A stretch of 64,000 bases of DNA from Galaxea fascicularis (lineage: Eukaryota; Cnidaria; Anthozoa; Scleractinia; Euphylliidae). The stretch's first letter is position 1, and every line of letters begins with the position of its first letter. Position numbers and translations under genes: made by a program. The DNA is taken from NCBI GenBank assembly GCA_948470475.1, contig OX419340.1, positions 13,193,214 through 13,257,213 of the forward strand. Reading direction: 5' to 3'. This document shows, piece by piece, positions 33,126-44,899 of this stretch. The notes under the pieces are model-generated. The model had not been told where the DNA came from and searched no databases. It saw only the letters and a program-made list of their open reading frames with translations.

Positions 33126-34956
33126 ATAGAAAAAAGAGTGTATTTGTTTGTAAGGTTAGGAAAACTCAACCCCACTAGGAACTCATGTTATAGCGAAATA
33201 AAATGGCTACCGTGTAAGTATGATTTTAAGAAGAAAATCGTCGAACTTGTCACTCACAACGATAACTACAACAGGACATTTTCAGAAATAAAATCCTTCC
33301 TCGGGCATTTACGTCAAATGGCGGTGACCTCCAATCCCTGGGATTCAGAAATATAATTTCACTTTGAACAGCACGTTCCGTTTAAGATAAGAACGCGTTT
33401 GATTAATTCACGTCATGCACTCTACTTAATCAATCACGACCATAAAACCCAGTGAAAAATCTCTGTTTCCTACAGGAAACGATTACTGTGTTTTTATGAG
33501 TGTTTCACAACAGTTTGTGCCTTGCAAACTCCTTGAGGAAAGGTAGATCTCGAACGGGATTAGACAGGCCATTAGAAGCCACCACTAAATCGGTGTCGCG
33601 GATAGCTTCTGAAGAACCGCATTTTCAGCAACAAAAACAACTTAATCCGGTATCCAGACGTGTCTGAGGATTTTACTATTGTGTCACTTTTGCAACAGTT
33701 TCGGTCCGTGGCTGCACGCACAATCGCTATTAAATTACGTCAGGGTTCATTCCTGTAGTCGAAAACTGCCCGCTTATGAAAAAAGGCTCTTCAGTTTAAA
33801 AAGGCCAATGATGTGGCCATTGAATTGAAAGGTCTAAAGCGATACTCTCCTCCGGTTCTATTCATTCTACCTTTGATGCCGTTTAGTTTATGACGACCTA
33901 CACACTAAATCTTGTAGATTACCGAACTCCACTCCGGCCCCTCAGAAGTGTAACTTGTCGTCTCAGATTCCTTAGTTGAGCACCTTTTGCACCGAATTGT
34001 TAATTCGCTACGCCCAAAACAAATTTTCACAAATACTTCGAAATTATTCGAAATTAATCATTATTTGCAAATGGAAGGAGTCGCAGAACACTCAATCTAT
34101 TTATTGCAGTTTAATGAAAACCTTAATTTCCTTCGTCCAGATTAGTTTTTACTGCACTCTGAACGAAGTTCTTCTTTGATTTCTCAACTCCGTTTCAGTC
34201 ACTTTTGAAGCTTCAGCAACGGACTTAATTTCTCACTCAAATAAGAAATTATGAGTCATACCTAGTACATGTTCAGGGCGCAAATAGTTCAATGATTTTT
34301 TTTTACCTCGCAGTGTTACTTCTGTTTTTGCTGGTGTTGCTCGATGTAGATCACACAAAAATATTTTAAGCAAAACTTTCGATCTAGTTATTGGATTGCT
34401 TTCCAAATGCATGATGTTAGAACGAAATTCTGTTGACTCAGATAAATGTCCAGAAGTTTCCACCAATGAACTGCAAATGCATTTAAGGAAACAATACGAA
34501 AATTGCTAGAAATGAACTGAAGGCTGAAACTTAAGATCGCTCTCCTACCTTACATTTATTACTACAGAAAGACATGTGTCAGTTTACCTGGCACGATGGA
34601 CTACTAGCTCTCCACTTTTCCATATTTAAAATTAGACTTCCTAATTTAAGACGGGACTATTGACCAATAACCAGAATTCCTTCCCCAGTACTGCACAAGT
34701 GAGCGGTGTGGTAATATCATGCGCATGCGCACCATTAAAAGGTTTCGGCGCGATGGGTTTATCTTCGGTCAATTTCCGTCCGAAGACGAATGCGCTAACC
34801 CCTGATTCAGTCTGGCCCGACCTTTTCCGGTTCATCAACTGTACTCTCTTACTGAATATATAAAACTCTTGGAATGCGAGTTGATCAGGTCAAATCTTCG
34901 AAGGAAGAGAGTTCTGATATAGATCCAGCTTCGTTTCCTTTTAAGCCTTGACATTA

Positions 34957-35180
34957 GGGAGCTTAAGCACGCGCGTTTTTGAGACGCGAACGGCAACCGG
35001 AAGTGAGATGTTTTCCCCTTTTAACTTGTCTTCACACAACTATATTTATATCGCTCAGTATCTTTTCACTATTAGAGACCCTTAGTTTAAAAGTCTGGTT
35101 GAGACCACTATCCTGGGGTGCGAAATATTCACTTCCGGTTGCCGTCCGCGTCTCAAAAACGTGCGTGCTTAAGCTCCCTA
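34957..35180. mobile_element. MITE, 224 bp, ~50-bp near-perfect inverted ends
   Basis: The left end TAGGGAGCTTAAGCACG and the following CGTTTTTGAGACGCG, ACGGCAACCGGAAGTGA are matched inversely at the right end (TCACTTCCGGTTGCCGT, CGCGTCTCAAAAACG, CGTGCTTAAGCTCCCTA). Four mismatches or so across the arms suggest a fairly recent insertion. Same terminal signature as 17846-18114 and 36980-37360. Confidence 0.85.
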
Positions 35181-35189
35181 TTATGCTTC

Positions 35190-36975
35190 GTTTGGCCCTT
35201 GCATAGCTGTGATATATTTCTTACAGCAATTGTCAGTTTGGATGCGATTCTGGTCGTCAAGTTTCTTTTCAAATCAAATCGCTTGTGTAAAGTGCATTGA
35301 GGTGATCAAAAGATCTGAGAGGGATTTAGAATTGTCGCCGGTTTATCGTCGGAGGGGAGGGGAGGGGAGGGATGGGCGGAGAAACTGCACTTGATCCCAG
35401 CTCGCATGAAATACTTTTTTTTCTCGCGTCTTATAAAAATTTCAAATGTCACTGAGGACGAATTGCATCGGTTAAAAAAGGCGTCAGAAAATGCTTGGGT
35501 AAACTGCATTTTACCAAATAGAGTGCAAATTATGATGTATTCATAAAGAAATAATAAACAAAGGTACTATGCTGAGCTGTGCGTGATAAAATGTGGACAG
35601 AGGACGTTTAGAAAATTCGATCAGTTGACATAAGCTAAATGATAAATAAATACGACAAGATGAAGGAGATTTCCAAACAAAGTGGCACGCGAATATACTG
35701 GAGCCAAGAAAGGAAACAACATCCATTGTGATGCTGTGTTATCAGGAAACCCCTCCTCTGACTTGGAAATGGCTATTGGGACTAGCTGAGTCACTCCGTG
35801 AGACTTAAACCTAATCCCATCTGGTTTTTCACAACAACCCCAATGCAATAAGCCAATCAGAAAACAAGAAAACCATGGGATCGGCTTCCGGTCTTAAGCG
35901 CGGGAGGGTGCGCAAAAGCAAGGTCATTGAATGGGAAAATGGCAACAAATGTATGCTTGTGCTGATAGGACAGAGCAAATTGTAGATGTATGTTTTGGCG
36001 AAATGCGTCTGCTCGCAGGCGAAAATTGACAACTATGTCGACTTAAAACACCACAATCCAAAGTAAAAAAAAAAGAATATTCGACAGCAGGCTTTAAAAT
36101 TGTTAATCAAGAGGATGCGCCACAGAGGGGCGCCGTCAGTTTCAATAGAAAAGATTAACGTGTTTTCTTTTTAATCCTCTTCACTGCCTGGCATGGTGCC
36201 GTATTTCTGCACAGCCTGGTTTTATGGCGTTTTCAGGTGGTCCTCCCGGACGATCGATCTGATAAATCATCCCCAAAGATACATCATATATCCTGTCATT
36301 TTCAAAATGTTAGCCATGGTGGCAACGGGAAATCCGTTACAGGTTGATCCAATTACGACGGCCCTCGAGGGATAAATTGCCCCTTCAAACGTAAATAACC
36401 CCAAGACTCAAGATCCGGCCTACTTAGCACGCTTGTTTATGGCGAGGTTGTGTTATTTTTGGCGATTTGGCCAGCATGGATATTCATGATATGATTCAAA
36501 AGAATGTGTGTTTTCTTCGACGTTAAGTCAACCTGATACGAACCAAAATCCACTGTTTTAAAAGAATTGTTCGCATTCTAAGTTCTAAGACCTTACAAAT
36601 GGCTACGCAACGTTGCGTCTTTGAATAAAATCTGTAATTATTCAAAAGGGAGTGCTTTTATTTCCTATGACATTGTTATTTTTTAATTTCGAGCGTCTGT
36701 ATGAAGTCCTTAAGTGCTTGGACTCAAGCAATAGCTGTTCAGTTGAACTTTCTAGTGCGCACTCTGTTTTATAACAGATTTTAAAAGCGACATTCAAGAG
36801 AGATCTGTCCATTACTCTGCATAATCAAAGTGCGCCATCTTGAAAGTCCTTGCACTAGGTAACGTACAGTCTTTTTAACCTCTCAAACAGAAAGGCAACC
36901 GAAAGACGCAAGCGTTTCTAGTTGTTGTTCTTCTACTCACTAGACTGAAGGACCTCCGCCGTAGTACAATCTCAA
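35190..36975. other. Non-coding stretch
   Basis: A G-rich purine tract lies at 35349-35372 and a poly-A run at 36063-36075. Short open frames do not look like protein. No gene supported. Confidence 0.5.
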
Positions 36976-36979
36976 ATTA

Positions 36980-37360
36980 AGGAGTTTAAGAAACGAGGAC
37001 GGCAGCGACAACGGCAACGAGAACGACATTTAAAAATATAACTTCTCGTTTTGTAACTCTTTCGTAACTCTTTCGTAAACGTTTCAATTTGTTTAACTTG
37101 GAAAATGCTGGCGAACTCTCCAGGAACTGTGTTACTACGAACGACGTCAAAGTAAGGAAAAAGGAAGAAGATTTTGCCGTCATACGCTGACATTCTCGAG
37201 AAAACCTAAAATTTGGCCATTTTCACGTTGTTGTTTTGCAGAGGACGGTAAAGAAATGTATAAAAATGTAAAACGCACGTGCAGAGCGATTGTTTTTGCT
37301 CGTTAAGCCTATTCTTTTGTGGCGTTCTCGTTGCCGTCGCCGTCCTCGTTTCTAAACTCC
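36980..37360. mobile_element. MITE, about 380 bp, TAGGGAGYTTAAG family
   Basis: GGAGTTTAAGAAACGAGGAC (36981-37000) pairs with GTCCTCGTTTCTAAACTCC (37342-37360). Inner arms GGCAACGAGAACG and CGTTCTCGTTGCC continue the match. The open frames inside it on the minus strand are by-products of the repeat. Confidence 0.8.
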
Positions 37361-38394
37361 CTATTTTCTTTTCCAAACGTCTTTCTCACTGATAGCTTCT
37401 TCTAGGAAGCCATTCAAACACGTCACTGTAAAGAGTTTCCATTTCCTTTTGCTGCAAACCGTCATCTCTTAATCAAAATCTGCCAAGATTTGCGGCCAGT
37501 ATAACATTCAACACAAGCGATTTCTTGACAATAGTTTTGGAAGTCTTGCATTTTGAGTAACATTCTCTCTTCGGTATAAGTTTTACGTGTAGATGGGGTG
37601 TTTTTTTTTTTGACTGCAGGAATTTAAAATCCCTAGAGAAAAATCCGTGGACCGCGGAAGATGGGTTTGGAGGAAAATTCCAGATTAGGCCCAGTTTGAT
37701 TTGCGTGATAAAATTCCGTGATTGAGGTTAAGGAGTTTAATCTAGCCCGCTTCTGACGCGGTTTCATTTTAGTTTTCCTAAAGCTTAATCACTACGAATA
37801 ACAAAAAAATGATTAAAGGAAAGAACTGTTAAGGAGACAATGAATTTGAGAATGTGGGACTTAACCTAAAGGCACAGATCCCTTCGAAACATTCCGAATT
37901 AAAACTCGTTGCCGGAATCACAAACGGATTTTGTCCCGTTACCCCACGGCAACTTCTCACTCCCCACTGTATCGGATGAGTAATTTTGTTGGTCAGCTGT
38001 TACAAACAACCCTTCGGTACTCGCTGTCTTTTCAGGGTAACATTTTTCAAAGGAAGGCGTACGAAAGGAGTACCTTTTTATGTCAAAAATGGTATATAAA
38101 AGGGTAAGGGGTTGGACCTCTGGGCGGAACCTCCCCGTCAGGTGATAAAATTTTGTTTTGTTTTTGCCTCCCCGGGATCAGCCTCCCTATACAATATTAT
38201 CACATCAAGAGGCCTGTATCCTCTCCCACAGCGTCTTTGGAGCGAAAACGTTTCATAAACAAGGATTGAAAGATCGATTCAAAAACAGTCCATTCTTGTG
38301 GTTTCAGATAGGAATTGCGAGGTTGAGGTTAGTCAAAGCATCAGTTTCATAATGTAATCACCTCTGTCGTTTTTTTTTTTATTATTTTCTTTAC

Positions 38395-38529
38395 CCGCCT
38401 GGCCCAGCCACTTAGCCACGATTAGCATTTGCTTTTTCTAAGTAGCTGTGCTCTTTCTATCTTTGTAATTAAAGATCAATTTTTTCTCTCCTTTATAAAA
38501 TGTATGTCATCATAAGAGCACAAATAAAG

Positions 38530-38562
<33 letters not shown>

Positions 38563-38563
38563 A
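38395..38563 (+). mobile_element. 3' tail of a non-LTR retrotransposon with (TTG)n end
   Basis: A stretch ending CACAAATAAAGATTGTTG is followed by about nine TTG/TGT units (38530-38562). An AAATAAAGAT-type end followed by a TTG tail is what I know from CR1/L2-like elements in anthozoans. No coding remnant was found upstream, so it is heavily 5' truncated. Confidence 0.5.
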
Positions 38564-38569
38564 AGATAT

Positions 38570-39955
38570 TAACATTCCCTCGTTTCCCTAGGTTGGGTTT
38601 GGCGAAAACGACTCACAATGTAATCATCTGTATTCGTTCATGAGTCAGTCGCTGGTTGAGGCCAGCATGGAACAATACATACCAGTAATTTAATGTTTCC
38701 GAGTGGTATACCTTGGGATCTGCCACGAGGCAATTGTGTTTTCTAGCTCCTGTCTTTTGGTGAGTACGGTGAGCAAGAAAAAAACAATGTGCAAGTGACT
38801 AAGCAGATGAAAAGTGTATATTCGATCATTCTTAGGGTTGAAAGGGTTACGCGGTCATCCTTTAAGAAAGGCCAAGACCGCTCAGTACGGGTTGACCGTT
38901 TAATAAAGGTTTAGCAAACCTTAGAGTAAAAAAAAAGAGATAGTGACGAGTTGTAGTGTCCATAACAGGACAAGCTTTCCACTCTTCCTGTGTTGAAAGA
39001 ATAGAAACAAAAGACCATTAAACGCCTTGCGCAATATGTATGGTGCACTAGTATGGTGCATTATACTGACAAAGTAACCGTTTAATAGAGTGAAGACAAA
39101 AGAAAATGACTCCCTTGGACCTCGGAGAAGGTGACCGCGACTGCTTAACAGAGGTCAGGACAGGATAGTTTTACCCTAATCAAGGGAAACGATTTCCGGG
39201 ACTATGAACCCTTAGTGGAGGGTGTCCGCTTGGTAGGTTTGATTATATTCTGTTTATTGGCCTGTCCCCGATTTACGAATGAGAGAATATTCCGAAAAAA
39301 GGAAAAGAAACCGCATATTCAGAAAAAGGAGAAACTGACCTGCAATCTTGTTTCCAGCCAATAACTCACTTATCAACCTAAATGACGTTAACGTTGGGAG
39401 GTTAACAAATACCAATAAAATAGCAGTCGATTGGCTGCCAAGAACAACTGGGACAAGTCTACGGATCCTGTCCACTTCTGCTGTAGTGAGCCTTCTACGA
39501 CTAGTGAATATAAGTGAAGGCTGCTCCAACAACACCAACTATCTGTAATTTGAACTTTATAATATTGCCTTTGAAGGCGCTTTCCTGTCTGGCTATGCAC
39601 GTACACTCTTTTCAGAGTGGACGAAAGTGTTACGGGCAAATTTATTTATGGGCAAATTGTTTGAAGTGCACTTGATTGTATGCGCAGCTACAAAAATTTT
39701 CATAAGGCCATCTCAGGCTTTTAAATTTAATAGGACTGATACACTTTTTTCATGCTTACGACGATCTGCTGTAGTGCCTCTTGTTAATTCATGTATCCAC
39801 TTTCATGGGCAAGCAGAATCTTGAAACAGTGAACGACTAAAAAGACAACCCGAGCAACGAATCTGCAACACACTAACGCAGGCGTTGAAAAGACTTCGCG
39901 CAGGAGCAAGGTAGGGCCCGGCCCCCTGTCTCATACCTTCTTACTGCAAAAGTCC
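38570..39955. other. Non-coding stretch
   Basis: Overlapping open frames of 65-95 codons on both strands at 39250-39640 cancel each other and lack domain features. They could be a fragment of an old repeat. No gene supported. Confidence 0.45.
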
Positions 39956-39958
39956 GCG

Positions 39959-40311
39959 GTGGGGGAGCGGTGGTACTCCCTTATATGGGCTATAAAGGTA
40001 TGTGCGGCGCCAAAGAGTATGGTTTTTTAGGCGTTTTGGACTGAAGTAGGGTATGGGTTGTGCACTCTAGACTTGAAGTGGTAGCGCATTATGCAACCTG
40101 CTTTATGGTGTGGAATTTTAAGCTCGAAACTTTGCACAATTTTGTATCCTACTTAATGAAAGCGCATAAACATTGCCTTTAACATAGGGCAGGTCTGAAA
40201 GAGGGTACCAAATTTCTGATCACGTCTGAAATAGGGTAAGGGTTTCAGGAAGCGTGCCTGACACCCCCACCCAATTTCAGTTCTGGAAGTCCCCCCCTCA
40301 CCCCCACCCGG
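39959..40311. mobile_element. Second copy of the GGGGTACTCC-type MITE
   Basis: GGTGGTACTCCCTTATATGG, TATGTGCGGCGCCAAAGAGT and, at the far end, GGTCTGAAAGAGGGTACC and GTCTGAAATAGGGTAAGGG align with the copy at 17046-17441. The right end is C-rich (CCCCCCCTCACCCCCACCC). More diverged than the first copy, and no clear target duplication remains. Confidence 0.65.
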
Positions 40312-40319
40312 GCTGCAAA

Positions 40320-43300
40320 AGAAATAACAAAGGATTCGATTCCTGTCGCACGCGACTAAACGTAGTTGCGCAAGACATAGTCAAGGCACGCGAGACCGAT
40401 GAATTTCCCCGTTAACAATACTCGATTGTATAGTTATGGATTTGTAAATAACAAATAAACACATTCCTAACATATCCCCTCTACAAAAAAAATAATAAAT
40501 CAAATACTGAGATAGAGGCAAGAATCCTTTATTATTATAAAATTCAGATAAGAAATTTCAACTTCAAGTGCATTTGACTTCATTTGAACCCAAAAACTTC
40601 GAATCGGGCGCAACCCCCGCGAACCTTTCGACTTGCATCAAAGAGCTATTGTTTGCTATGACTTTAAAACCAAGACGACTTTTGATAATCAAGCAACGAA
40701 TCACATTTTATCGTGAGTTCATTAACAGTTTATTCAAAGAGAAACTGTTGAGTAATGAGGTAAATTAAACTCTTTCGTATCTCTAGCAAACCAGGACACG
40801 AGACTCTTAAAATATCTACAAGTCGTTATGGATCTGTCCGCTCTGAATGTCGCTATCCCTCGCTGGTGACCAGATTAGAGACGAAACTTATCACTTGTAA
40901 AAACATTCGGCGGCTTTTCCAAGCGACTGTACAGCCATAACACGCCGTTTATTCGAATCCGTTCCTTCCGAAGCACATGCATAGCGCAAAACAGTGCGTC
41001 GGCACAGTGTTCCTACAGGTGCAAAATGCATACACAACTGAATGCAAATGAAACAGCGTTAATTCACTTTCAACTTGCCGTTTCTATCGGGTAGGTTCTC
41101 TTTGAAAGGACTGAGTTACAATACCAAACATAGCCAAAACACGCCATTCTTTTCAAAGTTTATGTTTAGGAAATACAAGATGGATTTTTAAGTAAATTCA
41201 TTTCACCGATAATGAGCGAAAACACCAGCGTACAGTCGACACGAAGTCTCAAACTGCTGGAGGAATTTGACACGGACCTTATATCTCGAGCTGATAGCAC
41301 AGCGACTGTTTTGATTTCTGCCAAAATTGTTCGGCAGATGAGATGAGACAAGATAATTCGCTCATTCAAGGAAATTGCCCAATTCTTGCGACACAACTGC
41401 GAGATAATTGTTTTCCAGTCTGCCGCGGGACCGCCGATCATTTTACTTCATAAACAGAAACTTTGAACGAATTTGACTGAAGAACTACAACCTTCCTAAT
41501 TCTTAAGTTATTTTTACCATTACCCCTTGTGTTAATAACATGACCAGAAGGAGTTAACAAAGAAATTAGCCTTTCAAATTAAGAGAATGTGAAAGAAATT
41601 CTCGACAGTACACCGAAAGCTTTAAGGAGAATTGAATTTCAGATACTTTTCAGCAAAGTGGTTAGTATTGGATACCGCGGGCTTCCTTTTTGTAATGAAG
41701 CCTAATGGAACACAAAGTATAAACAAGATAAGAAATCCATAATTATCTAACTTGTAGATCCAGTGTCAAAGTAGACTTCGAAAACGTTATTTTTGCACAG
41801 GAAAGCACAGGCAGCCCAGGGAAAATAACCACAGCATCATAATAAAAATATACTGAGGGTTCGTATGTTGGGGATATTTCATTTAGAAGTAAAAATGGCG
41901 AGCAGTACACCAATTAGCCTCTCTGTGCGTTGTTATGTGTCATGTGTGCTTTTTACATGTTTTTAAGCCATTTTGGAGGGTTTTTACTCCATACAGCTTC
42001 TGCCCCTCTGCCATAAAAACTGAGTAGTGTATTTAAATGCTATACCTCGAATTAACCAAAGACAAAGGTTTTGCAAACATGCTCTGATCCCAACTCGGGG
42101 TAGGCCGATGGATTTCCATTTACTGACAGGGCTAGTTTGTGAGGTTTTTTGTCCGAAATTGGGGTTAAAGTTACCAGTCCAATGCTTTCGACCATGTTTG
42201 CGACATAAACCCGGCGAAATCAGACAAATTTTGTACCGTGTAGAAGAGGGAAACTTTGGTCTCTCCAAAGATTCATATTTTCAAAGCTGACAACTCCACC
42301 TCAGACCAGAACACAAAGGGATGGACTAGGATGTTGTTAATCCAAACGAGCACATTTCAGGAATTAGAAAACTGGAAAATATTAAGAGAGGAGATGAAAA
42401 GAAACTGACCGCATCACAACATCTTTAATCATTTTTCGTTTGCCGACGTCTCGGGGTCTCCCTTTAAAATTAAAACACAGAACAGATCCCCAAAACTGTT
42501 CAAGACCGTTCCAGAGCCAATTAATAGAAATCCATTAGCATTGACATGGAAATTGCACTAGCTTTGAAATAATGGAAAATTATTTCGAACGTTGCGAACT
42601 AAAAAGAATTAAATTGAATTGAATTGAAATCAAAGCCAATAAATGGCTGAGTTTTGATTTTTCTTGCACTGGTGTTTAAGATAAACAAGACATAGATACC
42701 CTGAGAACTTTGCCATTTATTAGGCGGATCAAGGTTCGTGTATACGCTACTTCTCAAATTTGTGTTGAATTGTTTTTATAGCTGGATTATTTTCTCATAT
42801 TTGCGAATTTTTGTAGTTCCAACGATACTTATTGAAATATTGTTTAACAGGGCTGAAGGACAGAAAAAAACTGCTTTCAAAATGTTTTAACTGTTACTCC
42901 GTTAGCCAAAACGCTTGCGTAAAATGCTTGTACTAAGCTTCGAAGGAAAATAGCGAGCTTAATCTTGTTTAAATTACTTTACGTGCTTCAATAATGGTGC
43001 ACTTGAAGTCGATCACGAAGCAATGTTTTCACAGTTTGCTGTTTATCACTGGCTTGGCAAATAAGGAGTGTGTTTGGCTGAGTTATGTTACGAATTCATA
43101 TTGTTTTGTCCCACTATCTTGGTCTGCCTCGAAATGTTTCCCCATTATTCTCACGGCATCTGTTTTGTTATGTGTTTACTTTTGCAATCCACAATACCGC
43201 CATAGATAACTCGTAGACAATCATTTGAGTTTAAATTATTTTGTTTAACTTTAGTTAAGATAGGGTTGTCGAAAGTTTCAAGCGAAATAGGATATTGATT

Positions 43301-43760
43301 GCGCAAATGTCCTCAACTTCACTTGTGGCTTGATGACAACCGCGAGCTGAACTATACCCAGCAAACCCAAATCGTCTTTTCTCGCCGCAATTCCCACGTT
43401 AATTAGTAACCTTAATCTGAAATCATTAAAAAACAGTAAGACTAATACTACAAGCAAGAGGTTTAGAAATTACTACGAGTTTCTTGAAAATGTCTGCAAA
43501 CGAAATAAACGACTGAACGTGAAAACGAGAACGTTTTAGAAAATGAAAAAATTCTCCTACCGAGAAAAAAATGTCCGACTTAATTTAAGTCAACAGTTGA
43601 ATCTCTACACGTTAGTAAGTCTTAAACGAGTACTGTTCAAACGCGATCAGGTTAAACCAAGAAATCTTGTGATGATTGCTTCGCAGCAAGGCTCTGTTGT
43701 CGATTTCCATCACCGCTAGAAAGAGGAACAGTTGATCAATGTTTCAATGTCTTTTCGAAG
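40320..43760. other. Non-coding stretch before the second Fox gene
   Basis: AT-rich. Oppositely overlapping frames at 41984-42290 (94 and 87 codons) may belong to a dispersed repeat. Nothing recognisable as a protein domain. No splice-supported exon found. Confidence 0.45.
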
Positions 43761-43868
43761 ATGAGTGGGTCACATTTCGTCCCTGTTCATCGTTGTTATC
43801 AAAACGCCTTCTGGATTCATTTATTTAGTCTATCTTCTTTGTTGCTCTACATTAAGCCATTTAAAGAG

Positions 43869-44699
43869 TCATCGCTTTAGAAGACTCTCAATGCTGAATG
43901 TTAGATTTCCAGTTGGAGAACTGGTTTTCGCCACCATTCTTGTCGTGTTCGGCTCTTCATTACTGCACTGAGAGGAAACCCTTCTACTCTGCGATGAAAC
44001 ACATCGTCCGTTCTGATCTCCTGTTACGTTTGACATTTGCGAGGAAGCGCCGCGATTAAACTCTCCGTTGGAAACCTCATGTTTCCTGCTCTCGTTCTCA
44101 GGGTTCGTTTTTGAGTATTCAGCTGATATCAGTCCAGTTTTTACCGCGTAACTTTTATCAAATTCTCCTGGGCTGGAAGATGTGTCGAGCTCTTCTCCCT
44201 CCTTCGATTGCGCGTGCTTCGGCCTTCGCTTTCGTCTCCAAAACCTTCCCTCTTCAAACATTTCCTCAAAAGACGAATCCAGCGTCCAGTAGCAACCCTT
44301 TCCCGGGTCTGATTTGTCGCGGGGCACTTTAACAAAACACTTGTTTAGCGATAAGTTGTGTCTGATGCTGTTTTGCCAGCCTCGTCTGCTCTGTTGGTAA
44401 TAAGGAAAGTTCATCATAATGAACTGGTAAATTCCGCTCAACGTGACTTTCTTCTCCGGTGAATTCTTGATGGCCATAGAAATCAAAGCCACGTAAGAGT
44501 AGGGCGGTTTAGGAAGCATCTCCGCACAACCATAAAACCCGAATTCTGGGCCATAACTTGGAGAATAACAGAAGCCAATGTTCGAACTGTAATAACAACA
44601 CGAACACAAGGTTTCCGAAGGCTGTTGTCGAAATCTATACCCAGGGATGTTTAGAGCTGCATACGGCGAAAATCTCAGTGGCGCCGAGGTATTGTACAT
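43869..44699 (-). CDS. Forkhead (Fox) transcription factor 2, intronless, with C-terminal EH1 motif
   Basis: Encodes 276 residues. The true start is ATG 44699: the frame opens further back to a TGA at 44784-44786, but no other ATG lies between. Residues 64-160 are a full forkhead domain ([55 protein letters not shown]). It is nearly identical in its core to Fox gene 1, including the unusual LNKCFVK and GKGCYW residues. The N-terminus is Tyr/Cys/Ser-rich. The C-terminal third is Ser/Asn-rich and ends in [11 protein letters not shown], an EH1 motif at the very last residues, suggesting Groucho/TLE recruitment and repression. It converges on Fox gene 1, about 19 kb away, and is best explained as a local duplicate. 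TTTATT at 43820-43825 gives an AATAAA signal on this strand, close to the stop. Subclass left open. Confidence 0.92.
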   Translation of the reverse strand: MYNTSAPLRFSPYAALNIPGYRFRQQPSETLCSCCYYSSNIGFCYSPSYGPEFGFYGCAEMLPKPPYSYVALISMAIKNSPEKKVTLSGIYQFIMMNFPYYQQSRRGWQNSIRHNLSLNKCFVKVPRDKSDPGKGCYWTLDSSFEEMFEEGRFWRRKRRPKHAQSKEGEELDTSSSPGEFDKSYAVKTGLISAEYSKTNPENESRKHEVSNGEFNRGASSQMSNVTGDQNGRCVSSQSRRVSSQCSNEEPNTTRMVAKTSSPTGNLTFSIESLLKR

Positions 44700-44869
44700 G
44701 CTATATCTTGCAGACACTAGCTTGGACAGTGTTAACTTGGTTACACTCTCACACGCTGTAACGCAAATTTTTCTAGTGGTATTTCAGCAAACTTCAAACG
44801 GATATAGGACTGGGAACGCCCCTGTGGACCACCCGGGCTGTGTTGGTTTTTCAGACTGCTGTCTCACTA

Positions 44870-44882
44870 CTGTTTGTTTACA
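44870..44882 (-). promoter_or_regulatory. Forkhead-binding motif upstream of Fox gene 2
   Basis: TGTTTGTTTAC on the plus strand reads GTAAACAAACA on the gene strand, about 175 bp upstream of the start codon. This is a strong forkhead core and the same extended AAACAAACA form as at 23436 upstream of Fox gene 1. Confidence 0.4.
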
Positions 44883-44899
44883 GTAAAAGTTTAAGTGTT

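Larger units (their letters stand above)
24740..34950. other. 10 kb non-coding stretch between the Fox genes, first part
   Basis: Apart from the repeat entries listed here, I find only scattered short open frames. None has domain-like content, splice support or a homologous counterpart in the window. Such gene-free DNA beside a developmental transcription factor often holds enhancers; that is a general expectation, not something visible here. Confidence 0.45.

Noticed and set aside
38035..38140. TATATAAAAGGG-type promoter
   Set aside because: The match to a TATA box is good, but the surrounding GGTTGGACCTC...GGCGGAACC sequence looks like a dispersed repeat and no gene follows.
44700..44717. 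Six-residue longer N-terminus for Fox gene 2
   Set aside because: The frame does extend to 44717, but the codon there is GTG, not ATG. The first true ATG is at 44699, and an in-frame TGA lies at 44784-44786.
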